A stretch of 64,000 nt of DNA. Source: a virus. The stretch is taken from the IMG/VR virus record IMGVR_UViG_3300025120_000017, positions 62,001-126,000 of that record; one strand, given 5' to 3'. Position 1 is the stretch's first letter. Every line of letters starts with the position of its first letter. Below are positions 36,230 through 44,645 of the stretch, piece by piece. Below the pieces are notes generated by a model that made no database searches, was not told the origin of the DNA, and saw only the letters and a list, made by a program, of their open reading frames with translations. Made by a program: the position numbers and the translations under genes.

Positions 36230-39200
36230 TTATTCATCATATTCAACCACTCTTATAAGACCATTTTTTTGTATAGTCTTAGAGTTTCCATTAGTATCAT
36301 CAAGAGTTAATTTTACTGAATACTCTCCATTATCATTAAATAGATAAGTCATATACTTATTAAGATATGTAATAATAGTTTTTCCAGTGGTTTCATTTAT
36401 TATTTCCCATCTGGGATTAGTGTATCCTGGCATCTTACTCATGTCATAATTAAAAAATACCTGAGAACTTCTCTTTACGTCTCTCTGGTAATATAAAACA
36501 TCTAATGTGCTCCATGTTGCATTAGTTGTTATGCTTCTACCATATCGTGTTCCTAGAATATCTTTATATAATATATTACAAACATCATTAGGTGCATAAT
36601 CTTTTTTATATGCAATAATCTTTAAGTCATATGTAGTTACTCCTGTTGTTCCTGATGCAACTTTAACAATATTAAATTCCCAGTCAGCTATGAAGGGTGA
36701 ATTAGCATCTAAGTCAGCTTTAAGAGTTGCTAAATTATTAACTCCAGGTGTTATAGGATAAACAACTCCATCTATACTTAACTTAGCATCGCCTAATGCA
36801 CTTACTGTCCCTATTTCAAATATACTAAATCCGCACGGCGCATCTCCCAGTGCACCATATCCATTTATAGGTGTATTAGATGGGCTAACTGTCATTCCTG
36901 TGCTTGTGCTAAATATGTATCTATTAGGCTTTTCATATTCTTTTGATATTGCTATTATGGTATCAACCTCAAATAGTGTAAGGTTTCGTATTTTAGTGTA
37001 ATCCCATAAAAAACTTGTTAATATAGGATATGTATTAGGATCTAATTTAGTAATTTCATTAACAAAATCTATAAATAGGTTAGATGATGCACCTGTTGCT
37101 GTAAAGGTAAATGTTTCTGTTCTGTTATTATTTTCATCTACTACTATTAATTGACCTCCTGATGTTAAATCAGTTATTTGAAATTTAGTAAACGTTGGGC
37201 TTAATTCATCCCAAAATAAATGACCCATTTGATCCCATGTAACGCTATCAGGTATGTTATTCCAAATATATGGATTCATATCTTCTAAGCTGTTTTGTTC
37301 AACAGATTGTTTAGCCAAGTTTTGATAAAATTCTACATTATCAATACTATGCCAAGGAACTTCAGCAGTATCCCAAGTTGTTGAGTTTTTTACAGGAAGA
37401 TCCCATGTAAATCCTGCACTATCCCATGTCATTTCTAAACTATCCCAAGTTGCCTCATATTTATCTGCTATTTTCCATGCAGTGAAGTCTGGGTTTTTTT
37501 GTTCTACTTCGATAGCATCTTTTTTAATTATTTGGCTATAGCTTCCATATAGGTCATATAGTTTTAAATCTATTGAATATTTTCCAGGATATGGCAAAAT
37601 AACAAAGTATTCATTATATTCATCTATAGTTCCTTTTACTGTACTAGAAAATGCTGGGCTATCATCTAATGGCTTATAAACTGTCCATTCAATTTCATAA
37701 AAATTAGATTGCCCTGCTTGATCCCAACTAACCCCGCTTGATTGGTCTTGTCCGCTATTCCATAATGTTGTAGGAAACCCAATATCAGTAGGAAGAGTAA
37801 AGTCTTTATATGCATTATAGTTATCTAATGAATCCCACGTAACTTGTGCTTCACTCCATGTTATATCAAATGAAGTATTCTTTAGATATACTGGGTACCC
37901 TACTGGAATACCTTCTTTATTGTCTAAATCAAATACTGACCAATCAGGCTCAAAGAAATATCCTAAATATGCTTCACCAAAATTATTAACAGGATTAGAC
38001 CCGTTAAAGAAATCTACATGCGCTAATGTAGGTGCAGTAGACGCATATCTACCTTGCTCAACATATGAAATTATATTACTTGTGGTTGAATCTTTTTCTA
38101 CAAATAATATTTTATTATTATTAAGATTCATATGATATCTTGTAAAAGGGTATTGATTAATTTCCACAAGTTCATTATATAGCCTTGTCATATTATCCTT
38201 ATCGCTGGATTTATATAGAGCTATTATTTCTACACCTATCCCAGTAATGGTATCATATATCTTAAGCTTATTATCATAGAATGAATTTGTAAGAGTAAAC
38301 TCTCTTACTTTAAGATTTGTTGTACCATCCAGTTTTAAATCATTACCTATCTTTGTACCTATCCAATATAAAGGACGCAGATCTTGTATGAAACCAAAGT
38401 TACTTGGAGTAATGTCACATGTAACATCTATATTTACATCAATTGCATCAATTCTGGTAATATCTCTCCAATAATTTATTTCTATTTTATTATAATATAA
38501 TGCTTCCCCTACAATATCAATTATCCTTGCATTAAAAGGCAGGAAAGATTTTTTTAATTTTTCTTTAAGAGCAAATAATTTAATAAGAATTTCCTGAAGA
38601 GTAAATTCTGAAGTTTCTTCAACTATTGGGATTCCATCTTCATCAAATCTGCCGCTTTCTTTAGTTATTTGATAATATAAACCAAACTTGTTAGTTTTTC
38701 TATATACTTTAGATGGAAATAGATCAGTTCCTGTTGATGTATCACCATACTTAAATACATCTTCAATATTTACCCCCTTAAAAAACCCATATTTTTCATT
38801 ATTAATATCAACATTTTTCCAATACTCTTTAATTGTTAGATTTTCATAACCGAAAAATTTAATAATATTAATTAATGCTTTATAGCTGCCTAAATAAGGA
38901 AATATATTATGGAATTCTAATAAAAGTTCCTTTCTCTTTTTATTTATGATGTTAAAATCTATTTCAGATTCTTTAACATCAGTTTTATCAAAAATAATAA
39001 AATCTTTATTATCTATAGAGCTTCCTAATGTATTAAGTAATAAAGGAAGTCTAGGATCTTCTGCAATAACATCAGCAAAAAAGAATATTTCAGCAAGCTG
39101 GGTAATTGTTCCATTTTCATTAATATTAATGATAAGTTTTCCAACATATGAATTTGCATTGCTTGCACTAAATCCTATATTTACTGTTGTAAAATCTTTT

Positions 39201-39634
39201 TTAATGCTATCAATATTATATGCAGTAGGTACTTCTGTATATACTTTAGAAGCTATTGTTGTATCAGTAAATGTTGCATCATATGTTAACGTAACATCTT
39301 GCTCAGTTACTTTATTAATATAATAAAAATTATCATCGCCCTTTGCAATGCCATAAAAAAAGAATTCAGATGAATCATCAGATAGTTTAAATTCTAATTT
39401 TGAGTTTGAAACTTGTGTAAGAGGTTTAACATATTGGAAACTACCATCTTCTTGATCCGATACTTTTTCTAATACTATAAGTTGTTCACTCTCTATAAGA
39501 TCTGCTGATATAGAAGTATTATCGGTTATAACATAATTACCTTTATAGATTTCATCGACTGAATCCCAATGGAAATTCATGTTATCTCCTTTTTTATTAA
39601 AAAATAAGAAATTTTGCTTATTTATATTAGCCAT
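36230..39634 (-). CDS. Gp7-like baseplate wedge protein with Trp-Asp repeats and PKD-like domains
   Basis: A 1134-residue protein directly downstream of the gp6-like gene (with one small gene between), as gene 7 follows gene 6 in T4; T4 gp7 is 1032 residues. The N-terminus begins FFNKKGDNMNFHWDSVDEIY. The middle (about 585-800) has many short Trp-centred repeats such as VTWDSLDN, VSWDQAG, MTWDSAGFTWD and TTWDTAEVPW. Two regions look like PKD/Ig-type beta sandwiches: FVILPYPGKYSIDLKLYDLY and, at the C-terminus, LFNDNGEYSVKLTLDDTNGN. The wedge assignment rests on context and size; the sequence itself is divergent. Confidence 0.6.
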   Translation of the reverse strand: MANINKQNFLFFNKKGDNMNFHWDSVDEIYKGNYVITDNTSISADLIESEQLIVLEKVSDQEDGSFQYVKPLTQVSNSKLEFKLSDDSSEFFFYGIAKGDDNFYYINKVTEQDVTLTYDATFTDTTIASKVYTEVPTAYNIDSIKKDFTTVNIGFSASNANSYVGKLIININENGTITQLAEIFFFADVIAEDPRLPLLLNTLGSSIDNKDFIIFDKTDVKESEIDFNIINKKRKELLLEFHNIFPYLGSYKALINIIKFFGYENLTIKEYWKNVDINNEKYGFFKGVNIEDVFKYGDTSTGTDLFPSKVYRKTNKFGLYYQITKESGRFDEDGIPIVEETSEFTLQEILIKLFALKEKLKKSFLPFNARIIDIVGEALYYNKIEINYWRDITRIDAIDVNIDVTCDITPSNFGFIQDLRPLYWIGTKIGNDLKLDGTTNLKVREFTLTNSFYDNKLKIYDTITGIGVEIIALYKSSDKDNMTRLYNELVEINQYPFTRYHMNLNNNKILFVEKDSTTSNIISYVEQGRYASTAPTLAHVDFFNGSNPVNNFGEAYLGYFFEPDWSVFDLDNKEGIPVGYPVYLKNTSFDITWSEAQVTWDSLDNYNAYKDFTLPTDIGFPTTLWNSGQDQSSGVSWDQAGQSNFYEIEWTVYKPLDDSPAFSSTVKGTIDEYNEYFVILPYPGKYSIDLKLYDLYGSYSQIIKKDAIEVEQKNPDFTAWKIADKYEATWDSLEMTWDSAGFTWDLPVKNSTTWDTAEVPWHSIDNVEFYQNLAKQSVEQNSLEDMNPYIWNNIPDSVTWDQMGHLFWDELSPTFTKFQITDLTSGGQLIVVDENNNRTETFTFTATGASSNLFIDFVNEITKLDPNTYPILTSFLWDYTKIRNLTLFEVDTIIAISKEYEKPNRYIFSTSTGMTVSPSNTPINGYGALGDAPCGFSIFEIGTVSALGDAKLSIDGVVYPITPGVNNLATLKADLDANSPFIADWEFNIVKVASGTTGVTTYDLKIIAYKKDYAPNDVCNILYKDILGTRYGRSITTNATWSTLDVLYYQRDVKRSSQVFFNYDMSKMPGYTNPRWEIINETTGKTIITYLNKYMTYLFNDNGEYSVKLTLDDTNGNSKTIQKNGLIRVVEYDE

Positions 39635-39638
39635 CTAC

Positions 39639-39851
39639 TTATTTGTTTTCTTTTGTATAATTATATAAATTTTCCAAGGTTTTAATAGAATTATATGAAT
39701 GCATATAGTATCTTTCTAATCTATCTAAAAAACCTGTCATCATACCATTACCATATCGAACATAAGGCGACATAGTTTTTTCAAAAACGTCAAGATCCTC
39801 TTTAGGAACTCCGTTTATTGCTTGCTTTATTTGAGATTTTTGAGTTATCAT
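39639..39851 (-). CDS. Small helical protein between gp6- and gp7-like genes
   Basis: A 70-residue helical, charged protein (MITQKSQIKQAINGVPKEDL...). Its ATG overlaps the stop of the gp6-like gene by one base, and it ends 4 bp before the gp7-like gene. Such coupling inside a wedge operon suggests a small baseplate component or assembly factor. No named family recognised. Confidence 0.6.
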   Translation of the reverse strand: MITQKSQIKQAINGVPKEDLDVFEKTMSPYVRYGNGMMTGFLDRLERYYMHSYNSIKTLENLYNYTKENK

Positions 39852-41671
39852 TATGCTTTATATTTTTTAAATCTTGGCACGCTTTCTTTAAAAACAACAT
39901 TAACTGCTGATAGGTTTACAGGGTCAATACCATCTTTATATTCAATATTATTTCTATCATTAAATCCACCTCTTAATATAGGAAGTTCTTTATTTCCTAT
40001 AACAATATCTCCAAAGTCATCAATACCTATTTTTGGGTCAGTTCCAGTTGATAAGATAATCTTTTCAGTTTTAGTAACATCAGTTGATGTATTAATATCT
40101 AATGAATTTTGTGTATTGTTTCTCAATTGGTCTAATAAAATATCAGACGTTTGTTTATTATTATAAGAAACTTCTTTAAAGTAATAACCATTTCGTATTG
40201 CTTCTTCATTATCCCCAGATATAAATGTAATGCTTACACTATCAATTCCATCAATAGATTCAATGGTCTTAATTAAATCCGATTTAGGTATTTTATCTCT
40301 CCGCTCAAGATTAATAAAATATTCTCCTGCTTTATTAATGATTTCCTCTTCAATAGTTTCTTCTGATGTAATATCATCAAAAACTCGTAAATAAACATTC
40401 ATTGCATATTTTTTTACAATTGGGTCTATAATTTTCATTTCTGCTGAAATAAGTTGAGATCCGCTTTTATTGATTGCATTATACACAGCTTCTTTTGTCT
40501 GTGCATCAATATAGAAATTTTCTATGCTTGTACTAAAGTAATCTGAATTGCTTGATACCTTCTTTGTAATGTCTGGCATTAAGAAAACATATACAACATT
40601 ATCATCATCTAAATAATCATCACCATAAGTGTTAAATGCATAAATAAAAGAAAATTGATTATAACGTCTTAAAAAATGTATGTAATTATCAGGATTTGCA
40701 AGAACTAAAGATCTGCTGTTTTTATTCAGTAAGTATTTTGTTAAATCAGTGCTTTCACCATCAGATCCTAGAGTAATTTTTTTAGTTACTGTAATATCAA
40801 AAATTTCATTAAGATCCACTACTTGCCCAGTTCCTAAGGTAACTTCATCATCAAATTCAAAAACTATTTCATTTTGATTTATTCCTAGGTTTCCTGCAGT
40901 TCCTGCTGTTTTAACATAATTAACTTTAATAAGTTGGCCTACATCAGGAATAGTACCATAATCTTCATTACCAAAATAAATATCGACTTGGCCATTTATA
41001 CCAGTTTTTATAATAACGCCTTTATCATTCTTATTCATATCATAAATAGATTCAAAGTTCTTATACTCTTCGTCATTTACAAATATTTTTACATTATCAT
41101 TTTCAATTATTTCAGTTCTATTGTCAATAGTAAATGACTGTAGTGGAGTTCCATCTCCTTGAAAACTTTCATCTGCTAATTCACCTTGAATTATATTAAA
41201 GTAAACAAACTCTTGACTAGTTTTAGGGATTAATATATTATCAGATGGTAATTTTATTAAGTATGCTAAGCTATTGTTTTGGCACATTAGCTTTGTAAAA
41301 TTATTTATTTTAATATTAGTGCTATTTATTAAGTTAGATGCACCTGGTTTTATCTTAAGACTTAATTCACCTGTTGCACTAGTTCCTCTAGATGGATTAT
41401 GGCCAGTCAATCGAGCAAGCCCTCTTATACTCTTTTGTTTAAATGCAGTTTCTGTATTTCTTTCATTAAGAGCATCTTCTAAATAAAAATATTGTAATTT
41501 ATTAAGTTCTTCTATTACATGAAGTATTTGGCCGTAAGGACTGGTCTCAGAAAAATTCTGATCTCTTTTAGCGTACTCTTTAATTAGATAATTTTCTACT
41601 TGAGTCTTTAATGCCTGATCTTGAATTAACAATTTATCAAGCACCAATTTTATTTTATTTTTATCAGTCAT
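39851..41671 (-). CDS. 6: Baseplate wedge protein gp6-like (J family)
   Basis: A 606-residue protein, near T4 gp6 in length (660). The N-terminal block FSETSPYGQILHVIEELNKL ... YLEDALNERNTETAFKQKSI then RGLARLTGHNPSRGTSA is strongly characteristic of gp6/baseplate J-type wedge proteins. The central region is a beta-rich J-like domain, and the C-terminal part has the GDNEEAIRNGYYFKE loop. Gp6 dimers form the inner ring that joins wedges around the hub. It lies 14 bp after gp25, the conserved gp25-gp6 order. Confidence 0.88.
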   Translation of the reverse strand: MTDKNKIKLVLDKLLIQDQALKTQVENYLIKEYAKRDQNFSETSPYGQILHVIEELNKLQYFYLEDALNERNTETAFKQKSIRGLARLTGHNPSRGTSATGELSLKIKPGASNLINSTNIKINNFTKLMCQNNSLAYLIKLPSDNILIPKTSQEFVYFNIIQGELADESFQGDGTPLQSFTIDNRTEIIENDNVKIFVNDEEYKNFESIYDMNKNDKGVIIKTGINGQVDIYFGNEDYGTIPDVGQLIKVNYVKTAGTAGNLGINQNEIVFEFDDEVTLGTGQVVDLNEIFDITVTKKITLGSDGESTDLTKYLLNKNSRSLVLANPDNYIHFLRRYNQFSFIYAFNTYGDDYLDDDNVVYVFLMPDITKKVSSNSDYFSTSIENFYIDAQTKEAVYNAINKSGSQLISAEMKIIDPIVKKYAMNVYLRVFDDITSEETIEEEIINKAGEYFINLERRDKIPKSDLIKTIESIDGIDSVSITFISGDNEEAIRNGYYFKEVSYNNKQTSDILLDQLRNNTQNSLDINTSTDVTKTEKIILSTGTDPKIGIDDFGDIVIGNKELPILRGGFNDRNNIEYKDGIDPVNLSAVNVVFKESVPRFKKYKA

Positions 41672-41685
41672 TAATAATACTTTTT

Positions 41686-42051
41686 TTAATTAAGAACAAT
41701 TCTTACTAAATTATCATCCTCAACCGTGACATCAACCACAGCAGCTTCTTCATTTTCTATTTGATAAAAAGTAACAGAAACTTTCCAAGAAAAGTCACTA
41801 GCATATGATGAATACTCTTGAATTTGTTGGTTTATTCTAGATTTCATGTCACTTTCATTAGTACCTAACGTATGTAAATACATATCTAATGATGCGCCAA
41901 ACTTAGGACTACCAATAACAGCAGTCATAGGGCTTGTTAAGATTATTTCTATTTCTTGTAGAAATATTTCTAAGATATCATTTACTTCTATAGTGTTTGG
42001 GCTATAGTTCTTTGAATATGACTTTCTTAAGTAAATATCTGTTGCTCCCAC
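41686..42051 (-). CDS. 25: Baseplate wedge protein gp25-like
   Basis: A 121-residue protein of the gp25/GPW family (T4 gp25 has 132 residues). The conserved core VIGSPKFGASLDMYLHTLGT followed by a helix with NQQIQEY is visible at about 44-78, then two strands (FSWKVSVTFYQIE and AAVVDVTVEDDN). Gp25 binds the sheath-initiating ring of the baseplate. The start appears to be GTG at 42051, with a promoter-like element 10 nt upstream. It directly precedes the gp6-like gene. Confidence 0.88.
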   Translation of the reverse strand: MGATDIYLRKSYSKNYSPNTIEVNDILEIFLQEIEIILTSPMTAVIGSPKFGASLDMYLHTLGTNESDMKSRINQQIQEYSSYASDFSWKVSVTFYQIENEEAAVVDVTVEDDNLVRIVLN

Positions 42052-42061
42052 GGCTTACTTT

Positions 42062-42076
42062 ATTTTTATATTTAAT
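42062..42076 (-). promoter_or_regulatory. Candidate late-promoter element
   Basis: An exact minus-strand ATTAAATATAAAAAT, 10 nt upstream of the GTG start of the gp25-like gene, in the 43-bp gap after the ParB-like gene. Confidence 0.5.
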
Positions 42077-42094
42077 AACCGAGGTAATGGTAAA

Positions 42095-42475
42095 TCATGT
42101 AGTGTATGCAGAGATATATGGAATATCTTCTCTATAATGTGTTGATAATCTAGAATAACCATCAAGAACTTCATCATTAAAAATTACAATAGGATTATCC
42201 AATTCATCATCATGTGGAATTTCATCCCACTCTTCAGAATCTTCTCCATATCTATCTTCACCGCTTTTTATATATTCCTTAACATCTTTATCTTTTCTAA
42301 TTACATCTTTAACTTTAACTTTTTTTAATGTAAATGTCTTATTAGATTTAAGAATTTTTTCTATAAAAAAGTCAGGAACATCGCTACTATCTGGTGTGAT
42401 GTAAGTAATGTAATCAGCAATTTCTTGCGCTGATTTACTTTTAGCCTCATTTAAAAATTTCTTATAACTTTTCAT
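42095..42475 (-). CDS. Capsid-targeting-tagged protein with ParB-like C-terminus
   Basis: A 126-residue protein beginning MKSYKKFLNEAKSKSAQE, the clearest match in the window to a capsid-targeting sequence, with an LNE|A site at 8-10. The remainder resembles a ParB/sulfiredoxin-type fold: FTLKKVKVKDVIRKD, then NPIVIFNDEVLDGYSRLSTHYR near 93-114, where DGYSR is close to the usual DGxHR signature. ParB-like domains bind nucleotides, cut DNA or act as adaptors; which applies is unknown. It lies between two structural genes, with a 1-bp overlap upstream. A packaged DNA- or nucleotide-binding effector is an inference. Confidence 0.55.
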   Translation of the reverse strand: MKSYKKFLNEAKSKSAQEIADYITYITPDSSDVPDFFIEKILKSNKTFTLKKVKVKDVIRKDKDVKEYIKSGEDRYGEDSEEWDEIPHDDELDNPIVIFNDEVLDGYSRLSTHYREDIPYISAYTT

Positions 42476-43242
42476 TATTGTCCGTTTGTTGTAAAGAAAA
42501 AACTAGGTGAGCTTAATCCTTTAATTTCTTCTTCTACTTTTTCAATCATAGTTACACCATTATCAAACCATTTAGAATAATCAATTTGTACATTTCCAGG
42601 AAGTTCCATTTGAAATGCTCCTAATATGTTTCCTAATTGTTTATAGGATTCTCCTAAAACATAATTATAAAATAGGTCTAGTCCATATAATGCTTCATAA
42701 GGAACTTTAATCATTACATCAAGTATAAGATCTGGGCAATTCTTAACGTCACCTTTTATAAATAGCCTATTATTTAATCGGTTGTATTCATATGTAAGTG
42801 GGTGTTTAGTAATATGATACATTAGATCATCCCAAGATGCATAAACCACATATGCAAGAACTGCATCACTATACATACCATCTTCAACAGCACCACCGCC
42901 ACCTAAGCCATAATTACCATAAACAAATTTATTTAAACTAAAGTCACTTGTTAAATCTGATGTTTTTGTAAACTGATTATTTTTAGTAAGACCATTAACT
43001 GAATATACGCATGATGGTAATGTAACTCCTCTATTCATTTTAAACAATGAATCTTTCATATACTGCTCGGATGGAATTAAAATATAAACATTATCAACAG
43101 CATCTTCATAATTTCTATAAAACCATTCAGCTGTATATTTTGATATTCTATCTATTTCAGTTAATGGAATTTTAAAAGGTATATTACATGATGCTGTTAG
43201 TGCATTTATAATATCTTGATTAAATTCTTCCTTACTTCTCAT
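42475..43242 (-). CDS. Virion structural protein, baseplate/neck-like
   Basis: A 255-residue protein with an N-terminal helical region (SKEEFNQDIINALTASCNIP), a Gly-rich loop (VYGNYGLGGGGAVEDG near 109-124) and a C-terminal helical part with LDLFYNYVLGESYKQLGNIL. No signal, membrane or catalytic motif. It lies between the amidoligase-like gene and the ParB-like gene in the wedge cluster. The C-terminal pattern looks like a conserved connector or neck component, but I cannot name the family. Confidence 0.55.
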   Translation of the reverse strand: MRSKEEFNQDIINALTASCNIPFKIPLTEIDRISKYTAEWFYRNYEDAVDNVYILIPSEQYMKDSLFKMNRGVTLPSCVYSVNGLTKNNQFTKTSDLTSDFSLNKFVYGNYGLGGGGAVEDGMYSDAVLAYVVYASWDDLMYHITKHPLTYEYNRLNNRLFIKGDVKNCPDLILDVMIKVPYEALYGLDLFYNYVLGESYKQLGNILGAFQMELPGNVQIDYSKWFDNGVTMIEKVEEEIKGLSSPSFFFTTNGQ

Positions 43243-43247
43243 ATTTA

Positions 43248-44552
43248 TTAATTATTTTGTGCTTCTTCTGCGTCTATTACCTCTACAGAATCATCTATCT
43301 CAGTATCTACATATTTACCTTCTCTAAAAATAGTGTTACCTTTAATTTGCATTCGGTCTAATGTAATAAATTTTCCATTTATATATCCATTTATGACTTT
43401 ACCGCTTTCATGGTGACCATCCTTAAGTCTAGTCTTCTTTAAATCGCATGAAATTGTATCAGTGTTTGTTAAGTCACATTTACTTGTTTTACTATCTTGT
43501 AATATTGCATTATCTATCACGCATTGTATAAACCTACAGTTATGAAAAATTACCCTATGTGAATCTATCACAGTATCCTTAAAACTAATATCAACAAACT
43601 CAAGCAATGATTCGTCTGAGTCATAATTTATTTTTCCTGCCATGCCATAAGGAATGTTTTCCATCTGTTGCATTAGTGGAAAAAATACTTGTATTATTTT
43701 ATGGAACTGTGATTTAACTGCTTCAGAATTATCATTACCATCAACAGATAACTTAAGTTTTTTAAATATGTTCTTAAAATTAAAATAATCTTTACTTGCT
43801 AAAAAAAGTTTATGCTTTTTATCTACTATAGATTTAAGAATCTTATTATCTTCTTTATCATATGGTTTATTATATGATAAAATTAATGAATCAATAAAAT
43901 AGTCCATTAACTCAATAGTTTCATCAGATCTAATTGCATATTTAGGTCCTCCTAAATATCTAAATTCTAAATAACCTTTTGATAATTTAGTAAAGTTTAT
44001 TCCATAGTACTTATTACTTGGAAATACATAATTTGTTTTATTAAATGTTAAATTATCAATGGCATAACTGCCATGTCTAGGGAAAATAGATTTAATGGTT
44101 TTGGCATATATATTATTTTTTCTATCTGGAAAATATTTATAAACCAAATCCTCATCAAAATCAATAATATATTTAAGAATGTCAATGTTTTGAATATACC
44201 TACCTTCTATATTAATGTTAATATGTATACCACATCTTTCATTAAGTGATATTTTTTTATCTTCTCTTATAAACTTAAGCATGTTTAGTAAGACAATTCT
44301 TGCTAATGGATATGATATAGGCCCAGTAACAACCTCAACTAGGCTTACGCCTCCTGAAAAATCTGGCTCCATTTTCCAATGGTCATTTGTTGGTATAAAG
44401 TCAGAATGATGTTCTTTTTCTAATTTAACATCAACTTTAAATATTTTTTTGATTTTTTTCTTAATTTCTCCTAAGTTATATTTAGGATCTCTTAAAAATT
44501 CAAACTCAAACCCTATTTGTGACTTAGTTTGTTTAATTTCGTTAGGAGTCAT
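43248..44552 (-). CDS. Putative amidoligase (glutamine synthetase-like fold) with pentapeptide-like C-terminus
   Basis: A 434-residue protein. The N-terminal 220 residues carry the motif set of the phage/bacterial amidoligase family: GFEFEF at 14-19, WKMEPD at 59-64, LVEVVTGP at 71-78, CGIHININ at 107-114 and YLEFRYLGGP at 194-203. Such enzymes use a glutamine-synthetase-type ATP site to join a carboxyl to an amine, making peptide-like or protein-modifying bonds. Residues about 315-410 form short repeated strands (ISFKDTVIDSHRVIFHNCRF...) like a pentapeptide or beta-helix stack. An enzyme of this type inside a baseplate cluster is unusual. Substrate unknown; modification of a virion protein or of host peptidoglycan are possibilities. 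It follows a terminator and a promoter-like element. Confidence 0.68.
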   Translation of the reverse strand: MTPNEIKQTKSQIGFEFEFLRDPKYNLGEIKKKIKKIFKVDVKLEKEHHSDFIPTNDHWKMEPDFSGGVSLVEVVTGPISYPLARIVLLNMLKFIREDKKISLNERCGIHININIEGRYIQNIDILKYIIDFDEDLVYKYFPDRKNNIYAKTIKSIFPRHGSYAIDNLTFNKTNYVFPSNKYYGINFTKLSKGYLEFRYLGGPKYAIRSDETIELMDYFIDSLILSYNKPYDKEDNKILKSIVDKKHKLFLASKDYFNFKNIFKKLKLSVDGNDNSEAVKSQFHKIIQVFFPLMQQMENIPYGMAGKINYDSDESLLEFVDISFKDTVIDSHRVIFHNCRFIQCVIDNAILQDSKTSKCDLTNTDTISCDLKKTRLKDGHHESGKVINGYINGKFITLDRMQIKGNTIFREGKYVDTEIDDSVEVIDAEEAQNN

Positions 44553-44565
44553 CTATTACGCATAT

Positions 44566-44580
44566 CTTTTAATATTTAAT
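44566..44580 (-). promoter_or_regulatory. Candidate late-promoter element (variant)
   Basis: Minus-strand ATTAAATATTAAAAG, one base from the consensus, 13 nt upstream of the amidoligase-like start and immediately downstream of the terminator stem at 44586-44609. Confidence 0.45.
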
Positions 44581-44609
44581 AAAAAAGACGCAGTATAATT
44601 ACTGCGTCT
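44581..44609 (-). terminator. Intrinsic terminator after the S1-domain gene
   Basis: A 9-bp perfect stem (AGACGCAGT/ACTGCGTCT) with a 6-nt loop is followed on the minus strand by TTTTTTATT. It lies 37 bp past the stop of the S1-domain gene and before the amidoligase-like gene. Confidence 0.9.
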
Positions 44610-44645
44610 CTTTGAACATTTTTAAAACATGTCTTTTATATAAAA

